This document shows positions 55,361-63,309 of a stretch of DNA of 64,000 nt, one piece after another. Under the pieces are notes generated by a model. The model had not been told where the DNA came from, did not search any database, and saw only the letters and a program-made list of their open reading frames with translations. Position numbers and translations under genes: made by a program. The stretch covers positions 1-64,000 of the forward strand of contig JACQON010000007.1 in the NCBI GenBank assembly GCA_016202545.1, in the 5' to 3' direction. Each line of letters begins with the position of its first letter. The first letter of the stretch is position 1. The stretch comes from Chloroflexota bacterium (GTDB lineage: Bacteria; Chloroflexota; Dehalococcoidia; Dehalococcoidales; JACQON01).

Positions 55361-55420
55361 TTCACAAAATATCCACGCTTTTTTCACGATTTTATTCACA
55401 TCTTTCACCTCGTTTTTCAC
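55361..55420 (+). promoter_or_regulatory. Helically phased TTCAC array (putative response-regulator sites)
   Basis: TTCAC occurs at 55361, 55383, 55395, 55404 and 55416, with TCCAC at 55372. The spacings are 11, 11, 12, 9 and 12 bp, close to one helical turn. Direct repeats at one-turn spacing are how OmpR/PhoB-family dimers bind, and such a regulator is encoded just upstream. The array lies about 35 bp before a promoter. Confidence 0.6.
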
Positions 55421-55452
55421 ATCCCCATGCTAGCCTGATAGTAGGAAGGGTG

Positions 55453-55480
55453 TTTGCCAGATGGCAAATATTTTTATACT
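55453..55480 (+). promoter_or_regulatory. Promoter with overlapping palindromic operator for the sorting operon
   Basis: TTTGCCAGATGGCAAA (55453-55468) has perfect 7-bp arms. A -35-like TTGCCA sits within it and a -10-like TATACT follows after 15 bp. A protein on the palindrome would block the promoter; the Fur-family protein at the end of the operon is one candidate, although this is not a classical Fur box. Confidence 0.5.
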
Positions 55481-55551
55481 CAGGCTTAATAGTAATGGTT
55501 ATTATTATCGTCCCGGTAGCCTATCTCAACATGTAGCAGGGGAGGAAACGG

Positions 55552-56016
55552 ATGAAGAAACGCGCTCTGGTCATTGATGACGGGGCTTCTGACCAGGTAA
55601 ACAGGCTGCTCCCTGTTTTGGATGGGATGGGCTTTGAAGTCGCCACTGTGGAAAGCTGTGACCGGGCGCTGCTGCGGAGCGATGAACTCAGGCCCGAGTT
55701 GATAGTCCTGGCGGGTGGACTATCTCTGGACTATTGCGAGGGCCGTTGCCTTCAGGCCGAGCTCTCAGGCCGAGGCCAGCCGGCTCGCGGTGAACATGCC
55801 CGCCCGTACTGCAAGTTGCGCAGGATGCTCAGCGTCCCCGTCCTGATGACAGATAGCGTCCCCAGCGAACAGGGCTGGATAAGGTCGGTGGAGATAGGCT
55901 TCGATTTTTACATGGCCAGGCCCTTCAGCTATGTCGAGCTGGGGGTCAGAGCCAGGTCCCTGCTGCGCCGCCATGAGATGGCTCCATCGAGTCGCCACGA
56001 GATGAATCATAAATGA
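55552..56016 (+). CDS. Stand-alone pseudo-receiver protein 1
   Basis: 154 aa, a receiver-fold domain with no output domain. The acidic pair is kept (LVIDDGASD), but the phospho-acceptor position reads LIVLAGGLS, with Ala where the neighbouring regulator has Asp (VLLDIGLP). The Lys of KPFSY is Arg (MARPFSY). An insert of about 16 residues (EGRCLQAELSGRGQPARGE) lies in the middle. The tail FSYVELGVRARSLLRRHEM matches the regulator at 54443 and the next gene, so all three share ancestry. It is probably a phosphorylation-independent partner in protein interaction. A strong Shine-Dalgarno, GGGGAGG, precedes ATG 55552. Confidence 0.8.
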   Translation: MKKRALVIDDGASDQVNRLLPVLDGMGFEVATVESCDRALLRSDELRPELIVLAGGLSLDYCEGRCLQAELSGRGQPARGEHARPYCKLRRMLSVPVLMTDSVPSEQGWIRSVEIGFDFYMARPFSYVELGVRARSLLRRHEMAPSSRHEMNHK

Positions 56017-56028
56017 CTGGAGAGAAAC

Positions 56029-56436
56029 ATGGAAAGTAATGGCAACGGAAGAATGAGAAACACCATTCTGGTCATCGGGGAAGGCGGTTTCGTCCTGGGC
56101 AAGGGAATAGCCTCGGCCCTGGCCGGCGAAGGCTTTGACATCGCCGTCGCGGCAAGCTCACCGGCGCTGCTATCGAGGCTGGGTGAGCTTAAACCTAGCC
56201 TGGTAATCCTCGCCGAGGGGCTGCCGACCAGCCTTGACGTCTGCTCACGGTTCCGCCGGGCAGTTGACGTGCCCATCTTGATGATAGGGTCTGCCGCCGG
56301 TGACGGCGCCTGGATGAGAGCCGTAGAGGCGGGGGCCGATTTTTATCTGGCCAAGCCGTTCAGCTATAGCGAGCTGGTGACCAGGGTCAAGTCCCTGCTG
56401 CGCCGCCATGAGCTGGCCAGACAGGGGGGGCGTTGA
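56029..56436 (+). CDS. Stand-alone pseudo-receiver protein 2
   Basis: 135 aa, again a receiver fold with no output domain. The acidic pair is lost (LVIGEGGFV) and the phospho-acceptor is Ala (LVILAEGLPTSLD). The Lys is kept (LAKPFSYSEL) and the tail RVKSLLRRHEL matches pseudo-receiver 1. It starts 12 bp after the previous stop with GGAGAG upstream and is overlapped by the next gene's alternative start. It cannot be phosphorylated in the standard way, so a structural or competitive role, perhaps with the kinase or regulator next door, is inferred. Confidence 0.8.
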   Translation: MESNGNGRMRNTILVIGEGGFVLGKGIASALAGEGFDIAVAASSPALLSRLGELKPSLVILAEGLPTSLDVCSRFRRAVDVPILMIGSAAGDGAWMRAVEAGADFYLAKPFSYSELVTRVKSLLRRHELARQGGR

Positions 56437-56438
56437 CC

Positions 56439-56810
56439 ATGCGACTTAAGGCGGTCTACATAGCCTCGCTGGCGGCGCTGGCGGTGCTCGTGGTCTTTGG
56501 CGTGTTCCGCCCCATGGCTACCACCGGCCAGTACAGCGAGGTGCAGCGAGCACATCTCCTGGAGGGCGATGACCGCTGGATTATCGAGTTTGACATCATC
56601 AACCATGAGGAGAAGGACGCCGGGTACAGCATCGAGGTGGTCATTGGTGATGAGGTATACACCGAGGCGGTTTCAATCGGAGCCGGCAGGATGTTCACCT
56701 ATACCCACCATATCTATCGCAGCCAGACCAGCCCCGGCCAGGTCAGCTTTGCCGTTTACCGTGACGGAGAACCGGCGCCGATTGAGCGGGCCATCTATTT
56801 TCTCAGGTAA
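56439..56810 (+). CDS. Membrane-anchored beta-rich hypothetical protein
   Basis: 123 aa. An N-terminal signal anchor (AVYIASLAALAVLVVFGVF) is followed by an outward-facing domain with alternating hydrophobic strands: RWIIEFDIINHEEKDAGYSI, then EVYTEAVSIGAGRMFTYTH and QVSFAVYRDGEPAPIERAIY. This looks like a small Ig-like sandwich. It resembles in layout the anchored domain of the last gene of the cluster at 60157. I know no named family. It starts at ATG 56439 (or TTG 56433, overlapping the upstream stop). It sits between pseudo-receiver 2 and the CPBP protease. Confidence 0.7.
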   Translation: MRLKAVYIASLAALAVLVVFGVFRPMATTGQYSEVQRAHLLEGDDRWIIEFDIINHEEKDAGYSIEVVIGDEVYTEAVSIGAGRMFTYTHHIYRSQTSPGQVSFAVYRDGEPAPIERAIYFLR

Positions 56811-56819
56811 GGAGGGGCG

Positions 56820-57647
56820 ATGAGCGCTATCGAAACAAGCTTAATGGTGAAAGGCTCAGCCGGGCGGCCCGCAGCCGCCGGGGCAGGGCACCGTGACTGG
56901 CTTTTAATCCTGGCGGTGATGGTCGCCATCGGCATCACCGAGTGGGTATTCGCCTATAGGGATGTGGCCTTCGGCATCGGCCTGGCGCTGTTACTGACCA
57001 TCGGGATATACCTGACTATCTCGCTGGCCCGTTTCAGCCAGCCCATCACCGACAGCGCCGAGTCGCTGGCCCTCATCCCGCTGTATATCCTGTTCACCTC
57101 GTCGCTGCCTTGGTTCTTCATCAACCAGCAGTACCTCCTGCCTGCGGTGTACTCGGTTGTCCTGGCGCTGTGCCTGTGGCATATTTACCAGAAGAAGCTG
57201 GGGTTCTTTGAGCTAGGCTTCAGGAGTGCTCACTGGTTGAAATATGTGCTGGTGGGGATGGCAATCGCCATTCCCATGGGCGTGATGGAGTACCTCGTCC
57301 TCCGCCCGGCGCCGGCCTTTCCCGCCTTTGAGGTCAGGTATCTTCTTCGCGACCTGGTCTATATGCTGGGTTTTGTCGCCCTGGCGGAGGAGCTTCTGTT
57401 CCGCGGACTGCTGCAGCGCGACCTGATGAACGCCTTCGGGTGGAGGACAGGGCTACTTCTGGCGGCGGCGCTGTTTGCCGTGATGCACCTGACCTGGAGG
57501 TCGGTGCCCGAGGTGGTCTTCGTCTTCTTCGGCGGGCTGACGCTGGGCTACCTGTACCACCGGACGGGCAGCCTAGTGGCCCCCATAGTCACCCACGCGC
57601 TGGGCAATGTCATCCTGGTGGCGGTGATGCCGTACCTGATGGGTTAA
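56820..57647 (+). CDS. CPBP family intramembrane glutamic endopeptidase
   Basis: 275 aa with about eight transmembrane segments. The CPBP (Abi/CAAX-like) motifs are intact: LAEELLFRGLLQRDLM (EExxxR), FAVMHLTWRSVPEV (FxxxH) and GSLVAPIVTHALGNVIL (HxxxN/D). These proteases cleave within the membrane, in some cases maturing or activating surface proteins. Located directly upstream of the exosortase fusion, it could trim the same client or a signal peptide. AAGGAGG lies four bases before ATG 56820. Confidence 0.88.
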   Translation: MSAIETSLMVKGSAGRPAAAGAGHRDWLLILAVMVAIGITEWVFAYRDVAFGIGLALLLTIGIYLTISLARFSQPITDSAESLALIPLYILFTSSLPWFFINQQYLLPAVYSVVLALCLWHIYQKKLGFFELGFRSAHWLKYVLVGMAIAIPMGVMEYLVLRPAPAFPAFEVRYLLRDLVYMLGFVALAEELLFRGLLQRDLMNAFGWRTGLLLAAALFAVMHLTWRSVPEVVFVFFGGLTLGYLYHRTGSLVAPIVTHALGNVILVAVMPYLMG

Positions 57648-57649
57648 CA

Positions 57650-57743
57650 GGTCAAAAGGTTTGAAAGTTAGAAAGTCGAAAAATGACGGGTTAAAGAGTG
57701 AAACCTTATGAACTTTATAAACCTTAAAAACCTTATGAACCTT
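57650..57743. repeat. AT-rich AACCTT-type repeat, intergenic copy
   Basis: GGTTTGAAAGTTAGAAAG, GGGTTAAAGAGT, then AACTTTATAAACCTTAAAAACC. A related copy with GGGTTAGCGAGT and AACTTTATAAACCTTT lies inside the exosortase gene at 57943-58028. This copy overlaps the possible start codons of that gene. Confidence 0.5.
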
Positions 57744-59720
57744 GAAACAAAGGTAGTGCTATGGCTCATAGCATCGCTGGCCATATCAGTCACTTTGCTG
57801 CGGGAGCTGTGGGCGGGACTGTGGGAGATGCTTTCTCCCGACTGGATATTCGGGCAGTACCACGCCTCTCCGTGGGCGGTGCTGTCCCTGTGCCTTATCT
57901 GGCTCTACCTCAGGAGGAGACAGATATGGGGAGAAATGTTAGAAGGTTGTCGGGTTAGCGAGTCAAAAATCTCGGGAGGGAAAACTTTACAAACCTTCAA
58001 ACCTTCTAAACTTTATAAACCTTTCAACTTCCTGTTGGGCCTGGCCCTGGTGGCCGGCGCTGTGCTCATGCCCGCTATCCAGGACTTCCTGGTGTTCCGC
58101 ATGCTGCTGGCGCTGCTGGGGGTGTTCGTCATCTTCTTCGGCAGGGCAGCCCGGCTTCCCTCCATCCTGCTCGGCATCTATGGTTTTGCCATCTCCTTCC
58201 CGCTGCTCATCGAGCGGTTCGCCGAGCTTCCCTACGCCCTGGGCGCCATAAAACCGATGGCATGGGTGCTGACCATACTGGGCTATCCGCTGCATGTCCA
58301 GGGACAACTGCTGCACCTGGCGACCTCCGGCGGCGAGGCCATCAGTGTAGCGGTCACCGCCGCCTGCGCCGGCCCGGCCACCATGGGGGTTTTCCTGGCG
58401 CTGTTTGTCCTGATGATGCTGGATACCCCGCTGCCGCCGCGGAAGGCGGCCTGGGTCTTCCTCATCGGCGTTGCCGGCACCTGGCTGCAGAACTTCGTCA
58501 GGCTGGTGATGCTGATGGCGGTGGCCTATTACCTGGGAGAGAAGGCGATGTGGACGGCCCATCTGTGGACGATATACGTCGTGTTCCCATTATGGTACCT
58601 GTTGTTCGCCTTCATCTACTTCCACCAGGCAGGCGGTAGGAGAGCCGGGCGCCGCGCCTCCGGCCAGCAAAGCAGACCGTTGATGCCGGAAAAGGTTGCG
58701 GCCGGGTTGAAGACGGCGCTTCAAACCATTGTGCTCCTCGTCCTGCTGGCGGCCCTGCCGGTGGTGGCCCGGTTCACCACAGCCCTGGCCAACCCGGACC
58801 GCATTCTAGAGCCTGGCTTCGAGACGGTGACCAGTTGGACGTACTCCGAGACCGATATCGACTACACAGATGGCGCCCAGTCAACGGCGTGGACGACCCA
58901 GGGGACATATTCCTACCTGCTGTCAGCCCCGGGCAACACTAACATTGGCAACAGCAAATACACCCAGATTTTACAATCGGTGAACTTCACCCCCCTGGAC
59001 AGGATATCCTTCGACGCCCGTTTATCTGCTGGCACCAATGTCAAATTTGAGGCACGAGTCATGGTCGGCACTACCATCGTCTGGTCGCAGGCTATCACCA
59101 CCACAGCTACCAGCTACCTGCACAACGAGATAGACGTCAGCTCCTATACCGGTAGCCAGAACTTGATATTCCAGGTGATTACTGTGGCTGCAGCCAACAA
59201 CATCGCCATGAGCACCTATTACGACAATATCAAGCTCTGGGGCTCGCACAGCGACTCGGCGCGCACCACGGTGGCCAATACCTTCGCCAGCTACGGCGAC
59301 ATCGTCTACATGTACGGGGAGGGCTTCGACACTACCGGCACCTATAAGGTGGCCTACTACGATGGCGGCACCATCAATGACGGTGTTGATGGCGCCAAGC
59401 TTCAGACTGACACCTATACCGATGATGCCGATGGCGTCCTTGACCTGAGCCAAGTCCGCCCCGCTGACTACTCGTTAGCGAGCTACGGGACGTGGAACGC
59501 GGTAGTCTATAAGACCACCGGCACGATGCCTGCCAGCTACGACCTGGTCAGCAAGGCGGATGCCGCCTATGTCGTCTCTGATAGCTTCACCGTCCAGCAG
59601 GCGGCTATCCCCGAGTTCTCCACGGTGATGGCCGCCATCGCCGTGGCCGGGCTGTGCTCCGGCGTTTACCTGTGGATGAGGAGGCGGCAGAGACAGGCCC
59701 AGGTCCTTGGAGCGGGATAA
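57708..59720 (+). CDS. Exosortase/archaeosortase fused to a secreted cargo with C-terminal PEF-CTERM signal
   Basis: 670 aa. Residues 1-310 form the multi-helix exosortase/archaeosortase domain with the catalytic triad: Cys220 in TAACAGPATM, Arg265 in LQNFVRLVM and His285 in WTAHLWTIY. From Met326 the protein restarts like a preprotein: a hydrophobic segment (TALQTIVLLVLLAALPVVA), then an extracellular beta-rich region (about 355-630) with GFETVTSWTYS, and finally a PEF-CTERM tail, AIPEFST at 633-639, a transmembrane helix and RRRQRQ. So enzyme and apparent substrate are one chain. The start may be 57708 or Met at 57735; there is no clear Shine-Dalgarno. An in-frame repeat adds about 28 residues near residue 80. 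Flanked by CPBP protease and Fur genes. Confidence 0.85.
   Translation: MNFINLKNLMNLETKVVLWLIASLAISVTLLRELWAGLWEMLSPDWIFGQYHASPWAVLSLCLIWLYLRRRQIWGEMLEGCRVSESKISGGKTLQTFKPSKLYKPFNFLLGLALVAGAVLMPAIQDFLVFRMLLALLGVFVIFFGRAARLPSILLGIYGFAISFPLLIERFAELPYALGAIKPMAWVLTILGYPLHVQGQLLHLATSGGEAISVAVTAACAGPATMGVFLALFVLMMLDTPLPPRKAAWVFLIGVAGTWLQNFVRLVMLMAVAYYLGEKAMWTAHLWTIYVVFPLWYLLFAFIYFHQAGGRRAGRRASGQQSRPLMPEKVAAGLKTALQTIVLLVLLAALPVVARFTTALANPDRILEPGFETVTSWTYSETDIDYTDGAQSTAWTTQGTYSYLLSAPGNTNIGNSKYTQILQSVNFTPLDRISFDARLSAGTNVKFEARVMVGTTIVWSQAITTTATSYLHNEIDVSSYTGSQNLIFQVITVAAANNIAMSTYYDNIKLWGSHSDSARTTVANTFASYGDIVYMYGEGFDTTGTYKVAYYDGGTINDGVDGAKLQTDTYTDDADGVLDLSQVRPADYSLASYGTWNAVVYKTTGTMPASYDLVSKADAAYVVSDSFTVQQAAIPEFSTVMAAIAVAGLCSGVYLWMRRRQRQAQVLGAG
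57943..58028. repeat. AACCTT-type repeat inserted in frame in the exosortase gene
   Basis: Encodes about residues 79-107 (RVSESKISGGKTLQTFKPSK), a hydrophilic, Lys-rich loop between the second and third helices. The DNA matches the intergenic copy at 57650-57743 in AACTTTATAAACCTT and GGGTTA-GAGT. Confidence 0.5.
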
Positions 59721-59723
59721 CAT

Positions 59724-60170
59724 ATGGTTAGAAAGACAAAACAGAGGGACGTCATTCTCAGGGTGCTCCTGGGGACCGCTTCCCACCCTACCGCCGACTG
59801 GATATATGAGCAGGTGAGGAAGGAGCTCCCCCATATAAGCCTGGGGACGGTGTACCGTAACCTGAATCTGCTGAAGCTGGAAGGGAAGATATTGGAGCTC
59901 GACCTTGCTGACAGCTTGAGCCGGTTTGACGGCTACGCCCGGGAGCATTACCACTTCAGGTGTGAGCGGTGCGGTCATATCTTTGACGTAGACGAGCCGG
60001 CGGATGAGGAGATTGATAAGAGGGTAGCCAGAAGCACGGGCTTCACCGTCTCTTGTCACCGGCTGGAGTTCCGCGGCCTGTGCTGGGACTGCCAGCCTCA
60101 GGGTACGGCAGAGGGGATTGCGAATTCCCCACGTAATACTATGCAGGTTGGGTCAGGTGGACAGTCATAG
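59724..60170 (+). CDS. Fur family transcriptional regulator (PerR/Fur-like)
   Basis: 148 aa. The winged-helix part (KQRDVILRVLLGTASHPTAD, LGTVYRNLNLLKLEGKI) is followed by the dimerisation domain with HYHFRCERCGHIFDVDEP and a second CxxC in RGLCWDCQ, so the structural zinc site is complete. The regulatory site has H and D/E residues (AREHYHF, CHRLEF), compatible with PerR, Fur or Zur; I cannot choose. It begins 3 bp after the exosortase stop, so belongs to that operon and may autoregulate it through the promoter palindrome. Confidence 0.9.
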   Translation: MVRKTKQRDVILRVLLGTASHPTADWIYEQVRKELPHISLGTVYRNLNLLKLEGKILELDLADSLSRFDGYAREHYHFRCERCGHIFDVDEPADEEIDKRVARSTGFTVSCHRLEFRGLCWDCQPQGTAEGIANSPRNTMQVGSGGQS

Positions 60171-60852
60171 GGGCATTAAACTAAAGACGCTTATCGTCTG
60201 GCTGGGGCTCTTGCTTGTGTCCAGCTTCTGGCTGACAGCCAGGACCAGCTCGGACCAGGTGAGCCTGGCTGTTGTCCCTGAGGTTCCCAGGGAGGGCGAG
60301 CCGGTAGTAGCGACCTTCAAGCTGAGCAATCCCATGCCCGAGGCGGAGGCTATCGCCTACCAGTTCTACGTCAATGGCGAGCCGGTGCAGGAGGGAGCCG
60401 CCACTGTGCCCGGCGGCTCAAGCAAGGTATACCAATATGCCTACCGGAACCCCTTATTGCTGGGGCAGCAGGTCAATTTCATGGTCAAGACCGTCTCACC
60501 GCGCGGCAGCTATGAGAGCGTGGTCTCCCTGCCTTCATACCCCCCCCAGGTATGGTCGAGCTTCGTCTCCTTCGCCTCCTTTTCCACATCGATGATGAGC
60601 GTTCTGACCACCATGGCCTACTATCAGACTTCCTTCGGCACCGGGGGAGGGCTTAACGTGGGGATTCTGATTACCGTGGTGCTGATTGCATTGCTTATCT
60701 TCCTTGAGCTGACCCTGCCGTTGCTGCGGGAGAGGACTTTCACTATTCTGGGGGTGATGAGGCTAAGGTTCAGCATGCTTACCTGGATATTGCTTATCAT
60801 CCTTATGGGCATAGTCTATACCAAGGTGCTGATTATCCTGGCCGCCATATGA
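60157..60852 (+). CDS. Membrane protein with outward-facing beta-rich domain
   Basis: About 231 aa. An N-terminal anchor (TLIVWLGLLLVSSFWL) is followed by a CARDB- or Ig-like segment (EGEPVVATFKLSNPMPEAEA, YQFYVNGEPVQEGAATV, QVNFMVKTVSPRGSYESVVS), then two C-terminal helices (GILITVVLIALLIFLELTL and LTWILLIILMGIVYTKVLI). I choose GTG 60157, overlapping the fur stop by 14 bp; the ORF-track start at 60118 lies deeper in fur. Not recognised as a named family. As the last gene of the operon it may display or recognise surface components handled by the exosortase. Confidence 0.65.
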   Translation: MDSHRGIKLKTLIVWLGLLLVSSFWLTARTSSDQVSLAVVPEVPREGEPVVATFKLSNPMPEAEAIAYQFYVNGEPVQEGAATVPGGSSKVYQYAYRNPLLLGQQVNFMVKTVSPRGSYESVVSLPSYPPQVWSSFVSFASFSTSMMSVLTTMAYYQTSFGTGGGLNVGILITVVLIALLIFLELTLPLLRERTFTILGVMRLRFSMLTWILLIILMGIVYTKVLIILAAI

Positions 60853-61478
60853 GCCGCAGCATTGCCCGCAGCCTGGATAGCCGGCCCCTGCGCTTTTGAC
60901 GGTCTAGTGCCAAGTCACCGTAATCCATGGATTTTCTGAGGGGAGACGCCACATCTGTCATTGTTATGAAAATGCGGGCTCTGCCTGCTTGGACGTTATC
61001 GGCTGACTTCAGGCGGGCGCCCATCCCCTTCAGGGTGAACCCTTCAGAGCGAGCCTTCAGGACGAGCCCTTCTGGGTGAACCCCTACCCTCTTCTCACTG
61101 GGAAGAGGGAGTTAAGTAAAAGAGAGGGGCTTAGCCCCTCTCTAAATCTCTTCCCCTTCTCTTTAAGGGGGCTTGCCTCAAATGTCATTCTGAGGAACGA
61201 AGTGACGAAGAATCTGGGGGTGGGGTGGCAGTGCACAGATAATCCCTGCCCTCCCAAGACCCTTCGCTACGCTCAGGGTGACATGAAGCTAGTACTTTTA
61301 GGGCAAAGCCCCTCTGAGGAGAAGGGGTTCACCCTGGTTCCACTGAGGTCACCACGAAGTGAAGGCTCACCCTGAAGTGATTAAAGGGATGAGGTCGTCT
61401 GTAAACAGCAATGTACACTGAAAATGTATACTGAAGTAGTAATTGGTTCAGTAGTCAAGACAGACGGCATAATATTTC
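60853..61478. repeat. Repeat-rich intergenic region with inverted-repeat element, copy B
   Basis: No gene seen in 626 bp. It contains tandem variants of CCTTCAGGGTGAACCC at about 61024-61085, and GC-poor purine blocks able to fold (AGAGGGGCTTAGCCCCTCT at about 61121-61142). At 61183-61283 an element runs TGTCATTCTGAGG ... CTCAGGGTGACA, with GACGAAGAATCT inside, matching copy A at 55.2 kb in layout. It separates the sorting operon from the groESL block. Confidence 0.65.
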
Positions 61479-61631
61479 TCAGGCATGTCTCCAGGTGATG
61501 CCGTTCCAGGCGCCCAGCGTTTTGCCGCACCGAGAGCATTGTTCCTCGATGCCGTTGTTGACCTTACGCTCGCGGCATTTCACCAGCCTGCGGCAGGCGC
61601 GGCAATAGACCCTCTTCACGCACAGCCTCAT
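61479..61631 (-). CDS. Small zinc-ribbon protein (50 aa), downstream of groEL
   Basis: Too short for the ORF track. It reads MRLCVKRVYCRACRRLVK near the start and QCSRCGKTLGAWNGITW near the end, giving two CxxC pairs (YCRAC and QCSRC) of a zinc ribbon in a basic protein. AGGAGG lies eight bases before ATG 61631, about 40 bp after the groEL stop on the same strand. The function is unknown; nucleic-acid binding is plausible from its charge. Confidence 0.75.
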   Translation of the reverse strand: MRLCVKRVYCRACRRLVKCRERKVNNGIEEQCSRCGKTLGAWNGITWRHA

Positions 61632-61671
61632 CAGGAATCCTCCTCTAGACTATTTACTTGTAAAAGGCCTT

Positions 61672-63282
61672 CTAATATTCCGGCATGGGCGGGACCCCTG
61701 CCTTTTCCTTCTCCGGAATATCGGTGACCAGGGCTTCGGTGATGAGCGCCATGGCAGCTATGCTGGCCGCATTCTGAAGCGCGGTTCGGGTCACCTTGAG
61801 CGGGTCAATTATGCCCTTGGCCTCCATGTCCCCGAATTCCTCCCGGGCCACGTCAAAGCCGTAGCCCGGCTTCTTGGCGCTTCGCACCTTCTCCAGGACA
61901 ACGGAGCCGTCCCAGCCGGCATTGGCGGCAAGCTGGCGGATAGGCTCATCAAGCGCCCGCCGCACGATATTGGCGCCGGTCAACTCATCTCCCTGGAGGT
62001 CTAGCTTGTCTATCGCTGACAGGGCATTGAATAAGGCTACGCCGCCGCCGGGCAGGGTGCCTTCCTCGGCGGCCGCCTTGGTCGCCGACAGCGCTCCCTC
62101 AACGCGGCGCTTCTTCTCCTTAAGCTCAACCTCCGTTGGCGCGCCAACCTTGATTACGCCTACGCCTCCAGCGAGCTTGGCTAGCCTTTCCTGGAGCTTC
62201 TCCCGGTCATAGTCAGACTTGGTCTCCTCAATCTGCGCCCTTGTCTGCTTCACTCTGGCCGCAAGCTGCTCAGGAGAGCCTCTGCCTTCGACGATAGTGG
62301 TATCATCCTTGTCAGCCACCACGCGGCGCGCCCTCCCCAGGTCCTCTACGGTCACCGAGTCGAGCTTTCTCCCTGTCTCTTCGGTAATGACCTGGCCGCC
62401 GGTGAGAATGGCCATATCCTCAAGCATAGCCTTCCTGCGGTCGCCAAAGCCGGGAGCCTTGACCGCCAGACAGTTAAGGATACCCCTGAGCTTGTTGACC
62501 ACCAGCGTTGCCAGTGCTTCCTTATCAAGGTCTTCGGCAATAATCACGATGTTCTTGCTCACCGCGCTGACCTTTTCCAGGGCGGGCAGGAGGTCAGCCA
62601 CTGATGACAGCTTCTTATCAGTGATGAGGATATAGGGGTCTTCAATCACCGCCTCCATCTTCTCAGCATCGGTGATGAAGTAAGGGCTGATGTAGCCGCG
62701 GTCGAACTTCATCCCCTCCACGTACTCGGTCTCAAACATGATGCCCTTGCCTTCCTCCACGGTGACCACCCCGTCTTTGCCGACCCTGTCCATGACCTCG
62801 CCGATAATCTCGCCGATTTCAGGGTCATGTGCGGTGATGCTGGCAATCTCGGTCATCTGCTCCTTGGTAGTCACCGGCCTGGCCATGTTCTTGAGCTGTT
62901 CAACGACGGCGGCGACAGCCTTTTCCATGCCGTGCTTTAAGGCCATAGCATCAGCGCCAGCGGCGATGTTCTTGAACCCCTCCCGAACCATGGCCTGGGC
63001 AAGTACGGTGGCCGTGGTAGTCCCGTCGCCGACGATGTCGCTGGTCTTCTTGGCTGCCTCTTTGATGAGGGAAGCACCCATGTTGGCGAAGGGGTCTTCC
63101 AGCTCAACCTCCTTGGCTACTGTTACCCCGTCGTGGGTGCTTAATGGCGGGCCGAACTTTTTGTCCAGGACGACGTTGCGCCCTCGCGGGCCAAGGGTGA
63201 CCTTGACCGCATTGGCGAGTATGTCAACACCCTTTTTGAAATGCTCTCTGGCTTCTGTGTCAAACACCAACTGCTTTGCCAT
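61672..63282 (-). CDS. groEL: 60 kDa chaperonin GroEL
   Basis: ATP-dependent folding chamber subunit (536 aa). Nucleotide-binding motifs [32 protein letters not shown] (with catalytic Asp) and [10 protein letters not shown] are intact. The C-terminus ends GVPPMPEY without the Gly-Met repeat tail found in many bacteria, so the chamber floor lacks the flexible GGM tails. It starts 27 bp after groES, the usual order. AGGGAGGAAAG lies upstream. Confidence 0.98.
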   Translation of the reverse strand: MAKQLVFDTEAREHFKKGVDILANAVKVTLGPRGRNVVLDKKFGPPLSTHDGVTVAKEVELEDPFANMGASLIKEAAKKTSDIVGDGTTTATVLAQAMVREGFKNIAAGADAMALKHGMEKAVAAVVEQLKNMARPVTTKEQMTEIASITAHDPEIGEIIGEVMDRVGKDGVVTVEEGKGIMFETEYVEGMKFDRGYISPYFITDAEKMEAVIEDPYILITDKKLSSVADLLPALEKVSAVSKNIVIIAEDLDKEALATLVVNKLRGILNCLAVKAPGFGDRRKAMLEDMAILTGGQVITEETGRKLDSVTVEDLGRARRVVADKDDTTIVEGRGSPEQLAARVKQTRAQIEETKSDYDREKLQERLAKLAGGVGVIKVGAPTEVELKEKKRRVEGALSATKAAAEEGTLPGGGVALFNALSAIDKLDLQGDELTGANIVRRALDEPIRQLAANAGWDGSVVLEKVRSAKKPGYGFDVAREEFGDMEAKGIIDPLKVTRTALQNAASIAAMALITEALVTDIPEKEKAGVPPMPEY

Positions 63283-63309
63283 GTCTTTCCTCCCTGGCCC
63301 TTCCGGCCT

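Noticed and set aside
55361-55420. Short CRISPR-like repeat array
   Set aside because: The repeated unit is only 5 bp with about 6-bp gaps, fitting regulator half-sites, not CRISPR.
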